A stretch of 11,515 nt of DNA from Bacillota bacterium (GTDB taxonomy: Bacteria; Bacillota; Sulfobacillia; RBS10-35; JAJYVN01): NCBI GenBank assembly GCA_021827805.1, contig JAKAUG010000327.1:1-11515 (forward strand), read 5' to 3'. Positions 1 through 6,851 of this stretch are shown in pieces; position 1 is the first letter of the stretch; each line of letters begins with the position of its first letter. The notes under the pieces were generated by a model that worked only from the letters and a program-made list of their open reading frames with translations, did not search any database and had not been told where the DNA came from. The position numbers and the translations under genes were made by a program.

Positions 1-105
1 GCACAGCACCGCCAGGGAGCGCGGGCGGGCCGAAGCAGAGGCCAGCGCGCCACCACCGCGGCCGACTCGAGCGACCACAGAAGCATACCGGCGACCGGGG
101 GGGCG
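1..105. other. Unassigned flank downstream of mutS
   Basis: This short stretch follows the mutS stop codon on the minus strand. A leftward reading frame opens with ATG at 86 and runs off the window edge (begins MLLWSLESAAVVARW), and a second leftward frame with possible GTG starts is also open. Neither resembles the N-terminus of MutL, which often follows mutS in Firmicutes. There is too little sequence to call a gene, and no terminator with a T-tract is visible. Confidence 0.3.
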
Positions 106-2658
106 CTAGTCCTCGCCGTCCATGGTGCTGGCCTCAGCCTGCAGGACCGCCAGCAGGTCCAGGGCCTGCAGGGGCGTCATGCGCAGAGGATCCAGGGAGG
201 CGAGGCGGTGGATGAGCTCGGCCCGCGCGGCCGCGCGGGCCACTGAAGCTCGGCTCTGGTCGGTGGTCGGCGCCAACTCCGCCGTCGTGACACCCTTGGT
301 CTGCAGCACCGCCAGCAGGTCGCGCGCGCGGCGGATGACCGGGGCGGGCACCCCGGCGAGGGCGGCCACCGCGACCCCGTAGCTGCGATCGGTGGCCCCG
401 GGCAGCAGGCGGTGGAGGAACACGACGCGGTCGGGCTCCTCCCGCACCGCGACGTGCGCGTTGACCGCCCCCGCCAGCTCGCCCGCCACGGGGGTCAACT
501 CATGGTAGTGGGTGGCAAACAGTGTGCGGGCACCCAGCCGCGTGATCTCCTCCATCACCGCCCAGGCGATGGCCAGCCCGTCCAGGGTGCCGGTGCCCCG
601 CCCCACCTCATCAAGCAGCAGGAGGCTGCGGCGCGTGGCGCCGCGGAGCAGGGCGGCCACCTCCGTCATCTCGACCATGAAGGTGGAGCGGCCCCCGGCC
701 AGATCGTCGCTGGCCCCCACCCGCGTGAAGATCCGGTCCACGACGCCCACGCGGGCCTGCTCTGCCGGCACGAAGCTCCCCATGTGGGCCAGGATCGTGA
801 TCAGCGCCACCTGGCGCATGTAGGTGGACTTGCCGGCCATGTTCGGGCCAGTGATGAGCACGAAGTGCTCCCGGCCGGAGAGCGCGGCGTCGTTGGGTAC
901 GAAGCGCCCCGCGCCCAGGGTCTGTTCCAGCACCGGGTGGCGGCCGCCACGGATGACCAACTCGCGCGTGGTGGTCAGCGCGGGGCGCACCCAGCCCCAG
1001 CGGCTGGCCGTCTCGGCCAGCGCCCCCAGGGCGTCCAGGCAGGCGATGGCGCCTGCCGTGCGCTGCAGAGCCGGACCGTGGGCCGCCATGTGCTGCCGGA
1101 ACTCGGCGAACAGGGCCTGTTCCCGCCGCAGGGCCCGCTCCTGGGCGCCCAGGATCCTGCCCTCCAGCTCCTTGAGCTCAGGGGTGACGAACCGCTCCGC
1201 CCCGGACAGCGTCTGGCGCCGCTGGTAGTCGGCCGGGACCGCGTCACGGTTGGAGGCGCTGACCTCCAGGTAGTACCCGAAGACCCGGTTGAAGCCGACG
1301 CGCAGGGAGCGGATGCCCGTCCGCTGCCGCTCCCGCTGCTCAAGCTCGAGCAGCCACTGTCGCCCCTCGGCGCCGGCCCGGCGCAGATCATCGAGCTCGG
1401 CGTCGTAGCCCGCGGCGAAGACGCCCCCGTCGCGCACCGCCCCCGGGGGGTCCGGGGCCAGGGCCCGCGCCAGGAGCGCCGAGGCCTCCTGCAGGGGATC
1501 GGCCGCGGCGACCTGCTCCCGCAGCAGCGCGGCCTGGCAGCCCCCGAGCGAGCCCAGCACCTCGGGCAGGCGCCCGAGGGATGCCCCAAGCGCCGCCAGC
1601 TCGCGCGGCCCGACGCGCTGGGAGGCGGTGCGGGCGGCGAGGCGTTCCAGGTCCTGCACGCCACGCAGCGCATCCCGCAGCCCCTGGCGAAACAGTGGGT
1701 GCGAGCCGAGCTCCGCGATCGCGTCCTGCCGCCGTCCGATCTCGGCCAGGTCCTGCAGGGGGTGCAGGAGCCAGAAGCGCACGAGGCGGCGCCCCATCGC
1801 CGTCACCGTGCGGTCCAGGGCTCCAAGCAGGGTGCCCGGACCGATCTCCCCCCCCAGCCGCTCCACCAGCTCCAGGTTACGCTGAGCCGTGGGATCCAGG
1901 CCCATGAAGGCTGAGGGCCGATAGACCTCGGGGGCCCGCCAGGCGGTGATCTCCCCTCGCAGCACGTGCTCCAGATAGGCGACCAGACCCGCGAGGGCGG
2001 GGTCTTCGGGCACTCCCGGCCAGCGGCGGCCGAGGGCACCGGCCAGGAAGTCCTCGGCGGGACGCTCGCGCAGGGGGATCCCGCGTTCCACGGCGTAGGC
2101 CCGTGCCGGTTCCGGCACGGCCCCCGCGGGGGCCACGATCTCGCTGGGCCTCAGGCGGGAGAGTTCCTGCGCCGCCTCCTGGTCCGCGTCCTCTGCCGAG
2201 AGTGCGGCGACGCGGATGGTGCCGGTCGAGGCGTCCGCCATGGCGAGCGCGCCGGAGGCCACGGCCACCAGGAGGCTTTCGCCCAGAGGGTCCAACAGGT
2301 CCGGCTCCGCCACGGTCCCGGGGGTGAAGAGCCTGATGATCTCCCGCCGCACGAGCCCGCGCGCCTGGGAGGGGTCCTCCACCTGGTCCGCCAGGGCCAC
2401 GCTCAGCCCCCGCGCCAAGAGGCGCGAGACGTAGCCGTGGACCGCGTGGTGTGGAACTCCGCACATGGGGATCCTGCCGCCGGGGCTGACCTCGCGTGAG
2501 GTGAGGACCACGTCCAGCACGGGCGCCGCCCGTTCCGCGTCCTCCCCGAAGAGTTCGTAAAAGTCCCCCAGGCGGAACATCAGCAGAGCCTCGCCGCACT
2601 GTGCGCGCAGCTGCCGGTACTGGGCCTGCATCGGCGTCTCCGCGTCCCGGCCCCCCAT
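106..2658 (-). CDS. mutS: DNA mismatch repair protein MutS
   Basis: MutS is the cytoplasmic ATPase that recognises mispaired and small unpaired bases and recruits MutL. The protein is 850 residues, the usual MutS1 length. The mismatch-reading motif Phe-x-Glu is present as FYE at residues 33-35 within MFRLGDFYELF. The core and clamp regions occupy roughly 260-570. The C-terminal ATPase has Walker A GPNMAGKST at 604-612, GGRSTFMVEM around 655-664, Walker B LLLLDEVGRGT with Asp683/Glu684, and ATHYHEL around 715-721. The C-terminus ends with the common MTPLQALDLL helix. I chose the ATG at 2658 because a GGGAGG ribosome binding site (2664-2669) sits 5 nt upstream and homology begins shortly after it; the frame stays open to 2883, but that extension is low-complexity and overlaps miaB. 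The frequent GRGTST segment after Walker B reads GRGTGT here. It lies 94 bp after miaB on the same strand, so the two are probably co-transcribed. Identification is very secure; the start is fairly secure. Confidence 0.97.
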   Translation of the reverse strand: MGGRDAETPMQAQYRQLRAQCGEALLMFRLGDFYELFGEDAERAAPVLDVVLTSREVSPGGRIPMCGVPHHAVHGYVSRLLARGLSVALADQVEDPSQARGLVRREIIRLFTPGTVAEPDLLDPLGESLLVAVASGALAMADASTGTIRVAALSAEDADQEAAQELSRLRPSEIVAPAGAVPEPARAYAVERGIPLRERPAEDFLAGALGRRWPGVPEDPALAGLVAYLEHVLRGEITAWRAPEVYRPSAFMGLDPTAQRNLELVERLGGEIGPGTLLGALDRTVTAMGRRLVRFWLLHPLQDLAEIGRRQDAIAELGSHPLFRQGLRDALRGVQDLERLAARTASQRVGPRELAALGASLGRLPEVLGSLGGCQAALLREQVAAADPLQEASALLARALAPDPPGAVRDGGVFAAGYDAELDDLRRAGAEGRQWLLELEQRERQRTGIRSLRVGFNRVFGYYLEVSASNRDAVPADYQRRQTLSGAERFVTPELKELEGRILGAQERALRREQALFAEFRQHMAAHGPALQRTAGAIACLDALGALAETASRWGWVRPALTTTRELVIRGGRHPVLEQTLGAGRFVPNDAALSGREHFVLITGPNMAGKSTYMRQVALITILAHMGSFVPAEQARVGVVDRIFTRVGASDDLAGGRSTFMVEMTEVAALLRGATRRSLLLLDEVGRGTGTLDGLAIAWAVMEEITRLGARTLFATHYHELTPVAGELAGAVNAHVAVREEPDRVVFLHRLLPGATDRSYGVAVAALAGVPAPVIRRARDLLAVLQTKGVTTAELAPTTDQSRASVARAAARAELIHRLASLDPLRMTPLQALDLLAVLQAEASTMDGED

Positions 2659-2663
2659 CAGCG

Positions 2664-2669
2664 CCTCCC
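2664..2669 (-). promoter_or_regulatory. Ribosome binding site of mutS
   Basis: The complement reads GGGAGG, 5 nt before the ATG at 2658. It decides the start in favour of 2658 over in-frame upstream codons, which would overlap the end of miaB. Confidence 0.75.
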
Positions 2670-2752
2670 GTCCCAGGCACCCAGACAGGGTCGGCCCCCA
2701 GAGCCCCCGGGACGAGGCGGCAGCCCGCGCCCGCGCAAGCCCTGGCCGCTCC

Positions 2753-4288
2753 TCAAGCCCCTGCCGCCTCGAGGGATTCGAGCTCCCCGTGCAGCGTCCA
2801 GGTCTGCGCCGCGGTGACGCGCGCCCGGCCAAAGCGGCCAGCGGCGTCCGCGGCCCCTGGGACCAGCACGAGCCGGTTGGCACGGGTCCGCGCGGTCAGC
2901 ACGGCGGGATCCTTGGGACTCGGCCCCTCGACAAGCACCTCCTGGCGCGTGCCCACCAGGTGCTCGTTCCGGCGCCGGCTGATGGCGTACTGCAGTTCAT
3001 TGAGGCGGCCCAGCCGCTCCCCCTTGACGGCGGTGGGAACCGGGTCCTCCCAGCGGGCAGCCGGCGTGCCCGCCCGCGGGCTGTATTGGAAGGTGAAGGC
3101 GTTGTCGTACTGCACCTGGCGAACCAGATCCAGCGTCTCCGCGAAGTCCTCCTCCGTCTCGCGCGGGAACCCGACGATGAGGTCCGTCGTGAGTGAGGCC
3201 TGCGGCAGGCGCAGGCGGATCAACTCCACCAACTGCAGGTACTGCGCGCGGGTGTATCCGCGGTTCATCCAGCGCAGCACGCGGTCCGAGCCAGATTGCA
3301 CGGGCAGGTGGAAGTGCTCGCAGATGTTGGGATGCGAGGCGATCACCTCCACCATCTTGGGGGTGAAGTCCCGCGGATGGCTGGTGGTGTATCTGATCCA
3401 GCGCAGGCCGCCGAGTTCGGCGACATCCCGCAATAGGTCGGCAAAGTCGTAGTCGGCCCCGAGGTCATGGCCGTAGGAGTTCACATTCTGCCCGAGGAGC
3501 GTGATCTCCCGATAGCCACGGTCCACCAGGCCGCCCACCTCGGCCAGGATGTCCCCGGGGCGCCGGCTCCGCTCCCGCCCGCGCGTGGTCGGCACGATGC
3601 AGTACGTGCAGTACTTGTCGCAGCCATAGATGATGTTCACCCAGGCCCGCACGCCCCCGGAGCGCGTCGCGGGCAGGTCCTCCACCGTTTCCGGCGCCTG
3701 CCGCCAGACGTCGATCGTCTGGGCCTCCTCGCGGTGGGCCCGCCCGAGGAGGACCGGAAGCTCGTGGATGTTGTGCGTGCCGAAGATCAGGTCCACGTGC
3801 GGGGCATGGCGGCGGAGGTACTCCACCGTCTCGGGCATCTGCGCCAGGCAACCGCAGACCCCGAGCACCATCTCCGGCCGCTCGGTCTTCAACTGGCGCA
3901 GCCGACCCACCTCGCCCAGGGCGTGCTCGGCCGCCGTCCCCGGCCCCGCGCAGGTATTCAGCAGCGCCACGTCGGCCGCTTCCACCGCCGAGGCCACGCC
4001 ATACCCCATGGCGTGCAGCTGTCCCTGCAGGATCTCTCCGTCCGCCTCGTTCATCTGGCAGCCCCAGACGCGCACCATGGCCGTTGGCTGGGCCTTGCCG
4101 CTCAGGACCTGGGCGTAGGAGCGGCCGCCCGGGTCGCGGAAGACCCCGTCCGCTCCGAGCGCGAACCCCTCGCTGGCCATGAACGCCGCCGTGCGGGCGT
4201 TGTATGAGATGACGGGGATCTCCAGGCGCTGCAAGGGCGCTGCCCCCTTCCGCAGGGTCGAGTGTAGCACAGCCCGGCGCACCGCCAC
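2753..4288 (-). CDS. miaB: tRNA-2-methylthio-N6-dimethylallyladenosine synthase MiaB
   Basis: MiaB is a radical-SAM methylthiotransferase that converts i6A37 to ms2i6A37 in tRNAs reading UNN codons, using two iron-sulfur clusters. Residue numbers here start at the GTG at 4288. The N-terminal methylthiotransferase domain (about 70-180) carries the auxiliary-cluster cysteines Cys77 (WGCQMN), Cys113 (NTC) and Cys147 (CGCLAQ). The radical-SAM CxxxCxxC motif is YGCDKYCTYC with Cys223, Cys227 and Cys230, followed by RGRERSRRP. ITLLGQNVN, TSHPRDF, HLPVQSGS and DLIVGFP are standard family motifs. The last 65 or so residues form a TRAM RNA-binding domain. Overall it is close to the Bacillus-type protein. 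One odd point: after Cys113, where relatives have IREN or VREN, it reads GPGT. The start is uncertain: GTG 4288 or 4282 follow GGGAAG, TTG 4234 follows a G-rich tract, and ATG 4180 lacks a clear site; all lie upstream of the conserved domain. mutS follows downstream. Confidence 0.95.
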   Translation of the reverse strand: MAVRRAVLHSTLRKGAAPLQRLEIPVISYNARTAAFMASEGFALGADGVFRDPGGRSYAQVLSGKAQPTAMVRVWGCQMNEADGEILQGQLHAMGYGVASAVEAADVALLNTCAGPGTAAEHALGEVGRLRQLKTERPEMVLGVCGCLAQMPETVEYLRRHAPHVDLIFGTHNIHELPVLLGRAHREEAQTIDVWRQAPETVEDLPATRSGGVRAWVNIIYGCDKYCTYCIVPTTRGRERSRRPGDILAEVGGLVDRGYREITLLGQNVNSYGHDLGADYDFADLLRDVAELGGLRWIRYTTSHPRDFTPKMVEVIASHPNICEHFHLPVQSGSDRVLRWMNRGYTRAQYLQLVELIRLRLPQASLTTDLIVGFPRETEEDFAETLDLVRQVQYDNAFTFQYSPRAGTPAARWEDPVPTAVKGERLGRLNELQYAISRRRNEHLVGTRQEVLVEGPSPKDPAVLTARTRANRLVLVPGAADAAGRFGRARVTAAQTWTLHGELESLEAAGA

Positions 4289-4331
4289 CGCTTCCCGCGC
4301 CTGCCGGGCCCGCTGGTCCGTGTTGCGGGGC

Positions 4332-4789
4332 CGGTTCGCCCTCTGCCTGCTGTTCGAATACGCGGCGACCCTGGGCCTGGTCGATGTGGCCTACTACGTC
4401 GACCCAGTCGATGCGCGCCGCGACCACCACCGCCACTGGGGCACCGACGATCTGGACGCCCTCAGCCGCCGCGACGGGCCGCGGCACTTCCGCCTCACCG
4501 CTCTCGGGGCCTGGTGCCTGGACGCCCACACCCCCGGCCCGGGGCGCGCCGCACCCAGGACGGTGCCGCGGTGCTCCCGAACCTGGACTTGGTCTGCACG
4601 GACCGAGCCCCAAGCGCGGCGGAGCGCATGGTGCTCGAACGCCACGTCGCGCCGCGGAGCGACGGCGTCTGGAGCATCCGGCCCGACCTCCCGCTCGCGG
4701 CCGGGGCCAGCGGCGGGGGCCCCGCGGAGCTTGAGACCTTCGTGGGCCAGCGCAGCACCGAGCCCCCGCCCGAGACGTTGCGGGAGCAT
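4332..4789 (+). pseudogene. Frameshifted remnant resembling a helicase-associated C-terminal-domain protein
   Basis: Two adjacent + strand segments in different frames read like consecutive parts of one protein. From about 4335 to 4526 one frame gives LLFEYAATLGLVDVAYYV, then WGTDDLDALSRRDG, then FRLTALGAWCL. From about 4571 to 4789 the frame one base earlier gives VLPNLDLVCTDRAPSAAERM, then VWSIRPDLPLAA, then AELETFVGQRSTEPPPETLR. The second part has the 'FxxxRSxxPxPxT' pattern I associate with the Helicase_C_3/XPB-N-like region of bacterial helicase-associated proteins, and the first resembles a winged-helix-like part of hypothetical proteins of that kind. The frame change falls between about 4527 and 4570. 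The beginning of the gene is missing: the remnant abuts the 5' end of miaB, which is on the other strand. After 4789 I cannot follow the protein. I judge it a decayed, truncated gene. The decay is better supported than the family name. Confidence 0.5.
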
Positions 4790-5220
4790 GCCTGGCCCGC
4801 TGTTCCGCAACACGCGGGCACAGCGGTCTGGCCGGCCTCGGCGCGGCACGGCCCACCCCGCGACGGCCGGTCCCCCCCCGCCTCGCCGCTGACCCGAGGA
4901 GGCCGTTCAGCAATGTCGAGCTCCAGCGCCGCGCCAGCCCCAGGCCGCCCACCACTGGCGTCGACGAGCGCCCGACAACAACCATCCGGCGCGAGATGGG
5001 GGTCGCGCCCGACCACCTGCGCCTGCTGGTCGAGGTGGCCCCTCAGCTCGGCGGTCGCCGGGACGCGCGGGCCAGGTGGCCGCCTGTCCCGGCGACCGCT
5101 GGTCGCGCGCCGTTTCGATCCGGCGCCCCCCACGGGCAGCGCTCGTACCCGTGCAACCCCCGCCGGTCGTAGCACCCCCGGCAACCCACTCATACCCACC
5201 TCCATCCAGCATGCGCCGAC
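4790..5220. other. Stretch without a recognisable gene
   Basis: All six frames were considered. Long open frames exist on both strands, but their translations are rich in Arg, Pro, Ala and Gly with no domain or motif I recognise. A + frame around 4960-5060 gives a more protein-like segment (IRREMGVAPDHLRLLVEVAP) before losing sense and ending at a stop near 5170. It may be further debris of the remnant to its left. No transposase, tRNA or inverted-repeat pair was seen. Confidence 0.4.
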
Positions 5221-5227
5221 CCGGTCG

Positions 5228-5290
5228 TTCACACTTTGTTCATAACCACTTGATCGGTTGCAGAGGATTGCATCCAGTGGACGCGATAGC
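5228..5290 (+). promoter_or_regulatory. Candidate promoter/operator island of the glycan operon
   Basis: This is one of the few AT-richer patches in a very GC-rich window, and it lies 100-165 bp upstream of the first operon gene. It contains TTCACACTTTGTTCATAACC (5228-5247), TTGATC (5250-5255) and two TTGCA copies exactly 10 bp apart (5258-5262 and 5268-5272), about one helical turn. I found no convincing -35/-10 pair with 16-18 bp spacing. The placement suggests the promoter or an operator, but this is inference from composition and position. Confidence 0.3.
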
Positions 5291-5293
5291 CTA

Positions 5294-5339
5294 GGGGCGG
5301 GCAGCTCGGACGCCCCGCGTCCACGCTGCCCGTGGCCCC
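5294..5339 (+). other. Long leader hairpin upstream of the operon
   Basis: An extended stem-loop is visible. GGGGC (5294-5298) pairs with GCCCC (5335-5339), GGGCAGC (5299-5305) with GCTGCCC (5325-5331), and GGACG (5308-5312) with CGTCC (5318-5322), closed by a CCCCG loop. Interruptions are one 2x2 internal loop (TC/AC) and a 3-nt bulge (GTG, 5332-5334), giving 17 paired bases in 46 nt. No T-tract follows, so it is not a canonical intrinsic terminator in the + direction. It ends 54 nt before the TTG start of the first operon gene, so it may be a leader RNA structure, an attenuator-like element or a protein-binding site. Its function is unknown. Confidence 0.5.
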
Positions 5340-5376
5340 GCTCTCGGTGTCGCGGGAAGCGGAGCCGGGCGCCACC

Positions 5377-5386
5377 GGGGAGGGAG
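5377..5386 (+). promoter_or_regulatory. Ribosome binding site deciding a TTG start
   Basis: The purine-rich GGGGAGGGAG lies 7 nt upstream of TTG 5394. No ATG or GTG in the same frame is better placed, so this site fixes the start of the beta-propeller protein at a TTG codon. Confidence 0.75.
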
Positions 5387-5393
5387 CCCACCG

Positions 5394-6851
5394 TTGCCCG
5401 TTCGCACGGCATCCGCTCGCACCCGGATCTCCCGGCGATCCCGTTGGGTGCGGGCCCTCAGTGGTGTGGCCGCGGCGCTGGTGCTCGCGGCCGCGGGGGA
5501 CTATGCCGTCCTCAAGCTGCATGCCATGTCCGGCCCTTTCCTCTTTCAAGGCGCCGACTGCGCGGGCCCGCGGGGTGGGGGAACCATCACCACCGCCAGC
5601 GATCCCACGCTCGGGGCCTCCCAATGGACGACCTTCCAGGCCGCGCCCGACCACAATGCCGTTCTGAACACGGGTTCCCCGGCGGGGCAGGCGCTCGACG
5701 CCTCCTGGCGGTTCCAGACCAATGGGACCGTCTCCACCGTGCCCGCGGTGGTCGACGGCGTGGCCTATCTGGGCTCCATGGATGGCTGCGTCTACGCCCT
5801 GGACGCCAAGACCGGCCGTCTCCTCTGGTCCTTTGGCGCGAACAATCAGGTCATGAGCGAGCCGCTGGTATCCGGCGGCCTGGTGTTCTTCGGCTCTGGC
5901 AACAAGGGCATGGGGGTCGTGGCGGGCCTGGGCACCGTGCGCGGCACGGGCGTCAGCGCCCTGTATGCGCTCGATGCCAGGACCGGACGCCCCGCGTGGT
6001 CCATGCCCACCGTGGGCGGGAACATGACGACACCGGCCCTGGCGGACGGCGTGCTCTATGACGTCGGCGGCGGCAAGACGTTCTATGCGGTCTCGGCGAC
6101 GAGCGGCAAGCTCCTGTGGAAGCTGCCCGTCGGCTCCTACGTCAGCATGTCCTCCCCCACTCTCGTCGGCGAGCTGGCCGTGTTCGGTGGGGCCGAACCC
6201 TACGGCCTCATCGCGGTGAACGTGCAGACCCACCGCATCGCCTGGACCCTGCCGCTCCCCCAGGCGCACTCCGGCGTCGATGATGTCACGCCCGCGGCCT
6301 CCGACGGGGTCGTCTATGTCCAGGTACCGGAGGGCTCGGTCATCAAGCGCGTCGTCGAGATGGCCGTCCGGGCCAGCGACGGGCAGATCCTCTGGCAGCG
6401 GACGCTGGGCACTGATCCTTACAACGTCGCGCAACGCGCGCTGGGACAGGGCGAGCTGTCGGCCCATGACGGCGAGGAGACCGGCGTGGCCACCGTCGTC
6501 GACGGTGTGCTCTACGTCGGCAGCCCAGGCCTCGGTGGGCTCTGGGCGCTGAACGCCCACACCGGCCAGCCGGTCTGGCGCCTGCCGGCCGCCCTTGGCC
6601 AGGGGGTGCGTACGGCCCCCGCCGTCGACGGGCACACGCTGTACGCCGCCAGCAACACCACCCTCTTCGTCCTGGATGCGGAGAGCGGTGCCCTGCTGGG
6701 ACACATACCGCTCGGCACCTTCCGCGAGCGCACGGGAATCATGATCCCCTGCACGACGGCCGGACCGCTCGTCCTCGGCGACACCCTGCTCGTGGGCAGC
6801 GGCGCGGACGCCAACACGATCCGGGCCATCCCCCTGAGGCAGCTGCCATGA
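5394..6851 (+). CDS. Membrane-anchored PQQ-like beta-propeller protein
   Basis: This 485-residue protein is probably extracytoplasmic. A basic N-terminus (RTRISRRSRWVR, residues 9-20) precedes a hydrophobic segment (about 21-40), giving a signal anchor or uncleaved signal peptide; I see no lipobox. From about residue 105 there are roughly eight propeller blades of the pattern 'P-x-V-x-D-G-V-x-Y-x-G-S ... L-x-A-L-D-A-x-T-G-x-x-x-W'. Examples are DGVAYLGSMDGCVYALDAKT (121-140), ALYALDARTGRPAW (189-202), YAVSATSGKLLW (231-242), DGVLYVGS (370-377) with LWALNAHTGQPVW (383-395), and LFVLDAESG (424-432). This is the PQQ/BamB-type repeat family, which includes quinoprotein dehydrogenases and non-enzymatic scaffold propellers; I see no clear PQQ-site residues. 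The TTG start is supported by a strong ribosome binding site 7 nt upstream. Its stop overlaps the flippase start (ATGA), so it heads the glycan operon. Role unknown; possibly glycan binding, assembly scaffolding or sensing. Confidence 0.88.
   Translation: MPVRTASARTRISRRSRWVRALSGVAAALVLAAAGDYAVLKLHAMSGPFLFQGADCAGPRGGGTITTASDPTLGASQWTTFQAAPDHNAVLNTGSPAGQALDASWRFQTNGTVSTVPAVVDGVAYLGSMDGCVYALDAKTGRLLWSFGANNQVMSEPLVSGGLVFFGSGNKGMGVVAGLGTVRGTGVSALYALDARTGRPAWSMPTVGGNMTTPALADGVLYDVGGGKTFYAVSATSGKLLWKLPVGSYVSMSSPTLVGELAVFGGAEPYGLIAVNVQTHRIAWTLPLPQAHSGVDDVTPAASDGVVYVQVPEGSVIKRVVEMAVRASDGQILWQRTLGTDPYNVAQRALGQGELSAHDGEETGVATVVDGVLYVGSPGLGGLWALNAHTGQPVWRLPAALGQGVRTAPAVDGHTLYAASNTTLFVLDAESGALLGHIPLGTFRERTGIMIPCTTAGPLVLGDTLLVGSGADANTIRAIPLRQLP

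Noticed and set aside
141..330. Repeated DNA motif encoding DLLAVLQ twice near the mutS 3' end (and a similar LAVL at 1-20)
   Set aside because: Both copies encode helices within the MutS C-terminal region and differ at the flanks; chance or helix similarity explains it better than a functional repeat.
412..1914. 500-codon + strand open frame across mutS
   Set aside because: It is antisense to a clear mutS gene, and its low-complexity translation is a shadow produced by high GC content.
2659..2883. Upstream 75-residue extension of the mutS frame
   Set aside because: It overlaps the 3' end of miaB, is Arg/Pro/Ser-rich without homology, and the GGGAGG site at 2664-2669 supports ATG 2658.
3465..4985. 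506-codon minus strand open frame spanning miaB and the region beyond
   Set aside because: It shifts frame relative to miaB, has no motifs, and its right half is antisense to the gene remnant.
4960..5060. Possible short + gene fragment (IRREMGVAPDHLRLLVEVAP)
   Set aside because: No start, ribosome binding site or homology could be seen; kept only as possible debris in the gap description.
4495..5412. 305-codon minus strand open frame in the miaB-operon gap
   Set aside because: No recognisable domain, compositionally biased, and it covers the operon leader and its ribosome binding site; judged a GC artefact.
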